NCBI GenBank assembly: GCA_964631965.1
Contig: CAZWAR010000135.1
Coordinates: forward strand, 1 to 6,710
Origin: CAIQPS01 sp964631965
GTDB lineage: Bacteria; Actinomycetota; Thermoleophilia; RBG-16-64-13
DNA length: 6,710 nt
Direction: 5' to 3'
Part shown: piece by piece, positions 4,549 through 6,710 of the stretch
Numbering within the stretch: the first letter of the stretch is position 1
Layout of the letters: every line of letters begins with the position of its first letter
Notes under the pieces: generated by a model
Told to the model about the DNA's origin: nothing
The model's input: the letters and a program-made list of their open reading frames with translations, nothing else
Database searches by the model: none
Program-made: the position numbers and the translations under genes

Positions 4549-6228
4549 CTATCCCTCGGCCTGCCGGGCAGCCGCCTCGGCCTCCAACTTCCTGCGGATA
4601 TCTTCCCTCAGCGCCGCCTTGTCCAGCTTCTGCGCCGCCGTGAAAGGCATCGTCTCCACGAACTCGATCCGCTCGGGAAGGGCCTGCACGGAGGCCTTCT
4701 CGCCTTTCAGAAAGGCGATGACCATCTCGAAGTTCAGGGTACACCCCGCCACCGGCTGGACATAGGCGCAGACCCTTTCCCCCATCACCGGGTCGGGCAT
4801 GGGCACGACGGCGACCATGGCCACATCCGGGTGCTTGTTGATAAAGCCCTCGATCATGGTGGAGCTGATGCTCTCGCCCCCTCGGTTGATCATCTCCTTC
4901 AGCCGGCCGGTGAGCCTGATGTAACCGTCCTCGTCGATGACCGCCAGGTCCCCCGTCTTGAAGAAGCCGTCCTTGTCGAAGACCAGGGCGTTCTCTGCAG
5001 GGTTCTTGTAGTAGCCGGCGAACACCGACGGTCCTTTGAGCAGCAGTTCGCCCTGGCTGCCGGGGGGCAGTGTGTTGCCGTCGAGATCGACCACTTTGTA
5101 GATGTCGCGGGGGCACGTGGGGCGGCCCACCGTGCCGCACACCGTCTCGATGTCATCCTCGGCCGTGGTGATGCAGGTCATGCCCTCGGTGGCCCCGTAG
5201 CCGTTGTGGAAGCGCATGTTCAGGCGCCCGAAGACCTCGCGGACCAATTCGGGGAACGCCGCACCCCCGGCGCTGTGCATCTTCTTCAGGCAGGAAAGGT
5301 CGTACCTGCCCACGTCCTCGTATTGCAGCAGCCGCTGGGCCAGGGTCGGCACCCAGATGACCGAGGTGATCCGCTCGCGCTCGATGATCTCGCAGATGGT
5401 CTGGGCGTCGGTGGAGTCGAGCATGAACAGCGTCCCCATAGTGATGACGCTGCCCAGGAAGCCCTTGGTGAACGACAGATCGTGACCGATAGAGCCCACG
5501 ATGAGGTTGTAGTCCTCGCAGTGCTGATCCCAGGCCCTGGAGCAGTACTCAACCGCGCAGCCCAAGGCGTTATGCGTCCGGGGCACCATCTTGGGTTCAC
5601 CGGTGGTGCCACCCGTGGGACCCATGTGGGCCACCTGGCGGGCGTCCGGAGCCCGCTCGGCCAGCCGGGCCAGGTTCGCCGGTGTCCGCTCGTTCCCGGC
5701 TATCAGGCGTTCCATGCTCACATAGGCGGGCTTGTCCACCGCGCCCCGCACCGTAATCACGTTCCGGATGTTCGGGCACTGCTCCATCACGTCGTCCACG
5801 ATAGGCACGAAATCCGTCTTTCCATACCGGGGGGGCACCACCCACGCCACGGCTCCGGAGATGTCGGCGAGCCGCTGCACCTCGTGCTGCCGGTACCGGT
5901 CGATGAGCATCACTGTGATCGCGCCGATCTTCTGGCAGGCGAAGTACATCACCACGAACTCGGTCCAGTTGGGCAGCTGGATCATCACCCGGTCGAGCGG
6001 CTTGATGCCCAGATCCATGAGCCCGATGGCCAGGCGCTCGGCCTGGTCGCGCGCCTCAGCGTAGGTCAGCCGGTTCCAGCGGTCGACGAACGCCACCTTG
6101 CGCGGGTGGATGGCTGCCGCCCGGTCGAGAAGATCACCGAAGTTGAGGCCGCTCCACCAGCGGCCGCGCAGATAGTCGGCCGCGTCGTCCTCGCGATATG
6201 CCGGCGTGCCCGGCAATAGATCGAACAT
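4549..6228 (-). CDS. AMP-forming acyl/aryl-acid ligase, 2,3-dihydroxybenzoate-AMP ligase-like
   Basis: This 559-residue enzyme of the ANL adenylation superfamily activates a carboxylic acid with ATP, then most likely forms its CoA thioester. The N-terminal segment (Y-L-R-G-R-W-W-S-G-L-N-F-G-D-L-L) resembles EntE/DhbE-type aryl-acid ligases. Core motifs: phosphate loop G203-P-T-G-G-T-T-G-E-P-K213; P-R-T-H-N (216-220); G343-Y-G-A-T-E-G349; T425-G-D-L428; hinge and A8 loop G441-R-L-K-E-M-I-N-R-G-G-E452; and the catalytic C-terminal lysine K534 in T-A-A-Q-K-L-D-K. All catalytic positions are therefore present. The start chosen is ATG at 6228, with GGGGGA upstream. An in-frame GTG at 6273 would add 15 residues but lacks a ribosome binding site and comes before the conserved region. 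No carrier-protein or siderophore gene is nearby, so CoA is a likelier acceptor than a peptide synthetase. Benzoate-, hydroxybenzoate- and cyclohexenecarboxylate-CoA ligases are all possible; the acid is not determined. Confidence 0.88.
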   Translation of the reverse strand: MFDLLPGTPAYREDDAADYLRGRWWSGLNFGDLLDRAAAIHPRKVAFVDRWNRLTYAEARDQAERLAIGLMDLGIKPLDRVMIQLPNWTEFVVMYFACQKIGAITVMLIDRYRQHEVQRLADISGAVAWVVPPRYGKTDFVPIVDDVMEQCPNIRNVITVRGAVDKPAYVSMERLIAGNERTPANLARLAERAPDARQVAHMGPTGGTTGEPKMVPRTHNALGCAVEYCSRAWDQHCEDYNLIVGSIGHDLSFTKGFLGSVITMGTLFMLDSTDAQTICEIIERERITSVIWVPTLAQRLLQYEDVGRYDLSCLKKMHSAGGAAFPELVREVFGRLNMRFHNGYGATEGMTCITTAEDDIETVCGTVGRPTCPRDIYKVVDLDGNTLPPGSQGELLLKGPSVFAGYYKNPAENALVFDKDGFFKTGDLAVIDEDGYIRLTGRLKEMINRGGESISSTMIEGFINKHPDVAMVAVVPMPDPVMGERVCAYVQPVAGCTLNFEMVIAFLKGEKASVQALPERIEFVETMPFTAAQKLDKAALREDIRRKLEAEAAARQAEG

Positions 6229-6234
6229 CCTACG

Positions 6235-6240
6235 TCCCCC
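6235..6240 (-). promoter_or_regulatory. Probable ribosome binding site deciding the ligase start
   Basis: GGGGGA on the minus strand, 6 bases before the ATG at 6228, supports that start over the in-frame GTG at 6273, which has no comparable site. The match is only moderate. Confidence 0.45.
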
Positions 6241-6276
6241 ATGTCTTTCCGTTCGCCGGCCGGCGGCCGACACCCA

Positions 6277-6710
6277 TCAGACGGCGCAGCCCGCGAGTAT
6301 CCCCTCTCGCACGGCATCCGCCATGAGCCCCGGTTCCCGGGCGCTCCCCGCGACGTGTATCTCGTTCACCTCTTTCGAGAGTTCCTCGCGCAGGGCGGTG
6401 TTGGCCGCCCAATCCTGCGTGTTGATGACGTTCTCACCCGGCAGGACGAAGGAACGCCTATCGGGCTGCCGGACCTTGAGCCCGTCTCCGGTGACCTCCA
6501 GATACTCGGCGTCCGGCCATAGCGACACGTACTTCTGCTTGAACCACGGCCAGAGATTGGCGAGATCGTCGCGACCCATCTCGTCACCCAGTTCGGACGC
6601 CGATCCGTCGTGCGCGATGATGACCTTGCGGTGCCTTTTCACCAGGAACTCGCCCAGCTCGCAACCATGGAGCGTCCCCCCCATGATAACCACCCGCCGG
6701 CCCACGGGCA
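6277..6710 (-). CDS. FAD/NAD(P)-dependent oxidoreductase, 2,4-dienoyl-CoA/enoate reductase type (C-terminal part)
   Basis: The frame is open to the right edge of the window; 143 residues and a TGA stop are seen. The start and the expected N-terminal FMN barrel with its Fe-S cluster are outside, so the full domain make-up is unconfirmed. Near the cut end, V-V-I-M-G-G-T-L-H-G-C-E-L-G-E-F-L is a nucleotide-binding Rossmann loop. The end, E-I-H-V-A-G-S-A-R-E-P-G with A-D-A-V-R-E-G-I, matches the closing 'GD..EPR.i.dAi.eG' segment of the large old-yellow-enzyme reductases (2,4-dienoyl-CoA reductase, enoate reductase, bile-acid BaiCD/BaiH). Two family residues differ: the middle Gly of the GxGxxG loop is Thr, and the GD aspartate near the end is Ser. 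The gene lies 48 bases upstream of the ligase and is probably in the same operon. It may reduce an unsaturated acid or CoA ester; a stand-alone FAD subunit passing electrons to or from ferredoxin is the alternative. Confidence 0.72.
   Translation of the reverse strand, partial: PVGRRVVIMGGTLHGCELGEFLVKRHRKVIIAHDGSASELGDEMGRDDLANLWPWFKQKYVSLWPDAEYLEVTGDGLKVRQPDRRSFVLPGENVINTQDWAANTALREELSKEVNEIHVAGSAREPGLMADAVREGILAGCAV

Noticed and set aside
4285..6219. A 644-codon open frame on the plus strand
   Set aside because: It is antisense to the AMP ligase and gamma genes and has the same His/Asp/Val-rich shadow composition, with no family signature.
6229..6273. A 15-residue longer ligase starting at GTG 6273
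   Set aside because: It has no ribosome binding site. The added residues are Arg/Gly-rich and outside the family domain, and ATG 6228 has a plausible site.
1..6710. CRISPR array, tRNA, transposase, phage or defence genes
   Set aside because: Nothing in either strand resembles spaced identical repeats, a tRNA cloverleaf, a transposase motif or a known defence protein.

Overview
The window is a GC-rich piece of bacterial chromosome (about mid-60s % GC by eye, not counted). It is laid out as two convergent groups of genes. The gene content points to an anaerobic or facultatively anaerobic bacterium that handles organic or aromatic acids: a ferredoxin-linked 2-oxoacid oxidoreductase, an acyl/aryl-acid AMP ligase, a flavin oxidoreductase of the dienoyl-CoA/enoate reductase type, a solute-binding protein and a cupin. 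Nothing in the window fixes the phylum. GC-rich Chloroflexota, Actinomycetota or Desulfobacterota-like lineages would all fit.

Left side, plus strand. The window opens inside the C-terminal half of a periplasmic binding protein of the branched-chain amino acid ABC transporter type (ends at 510). A clean rho-independent terminator follows (576-606). Next comes a small cupin-fold protein (662-1102) that starts 55 bases after the terminator.

Right side, minus strand, read from right to left. First is the C-terminal end of an FAD/NAD(P)-dependent oxidoreductase (6710-6277, cut by the window edge). Second is a 2,3-dihydroxybenzoate-AMP-ligase-like adenylating enzyme (6228-4549). Then come the gamma, delta, alpha and beta subunits of a four-subunit pyruvate/2-oxoacid:ferredoxin oxidoreductase (4463-1227), in the order porC-porD-porA-porB known from Thermotoga and archaeal enzymes. 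The gamma/delta and delta/alpha genes overlap, and the other gaps are 48 to 85 bases, so this looks like one operon. No gene-free stretch exceeds 300 bases.

How they may work together (inference): an imported acid is activated to its CoA thioester by the ligase. The oxidoreductase interconverts a 2-oxoacid with an acyl-CoA plus CO2 and reduced ferredoxin, and the flavoprotein acts on an unsaturated intermediate. An oxidoreductase that itself makes an acyl-CoA, sitting beside a CoA ligase, suggests either catabolism of an arylglyoxylate- or arylpyruvate-type substrate or the reverse, reductive carboxylation of an activated acid to a 2-oxoacid. Each gene belongs to a known family; the combination and several altered active-site motifs are the interesting part. 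I see no CRISPR array, tRNA, rRNA, transposase or phage gene.
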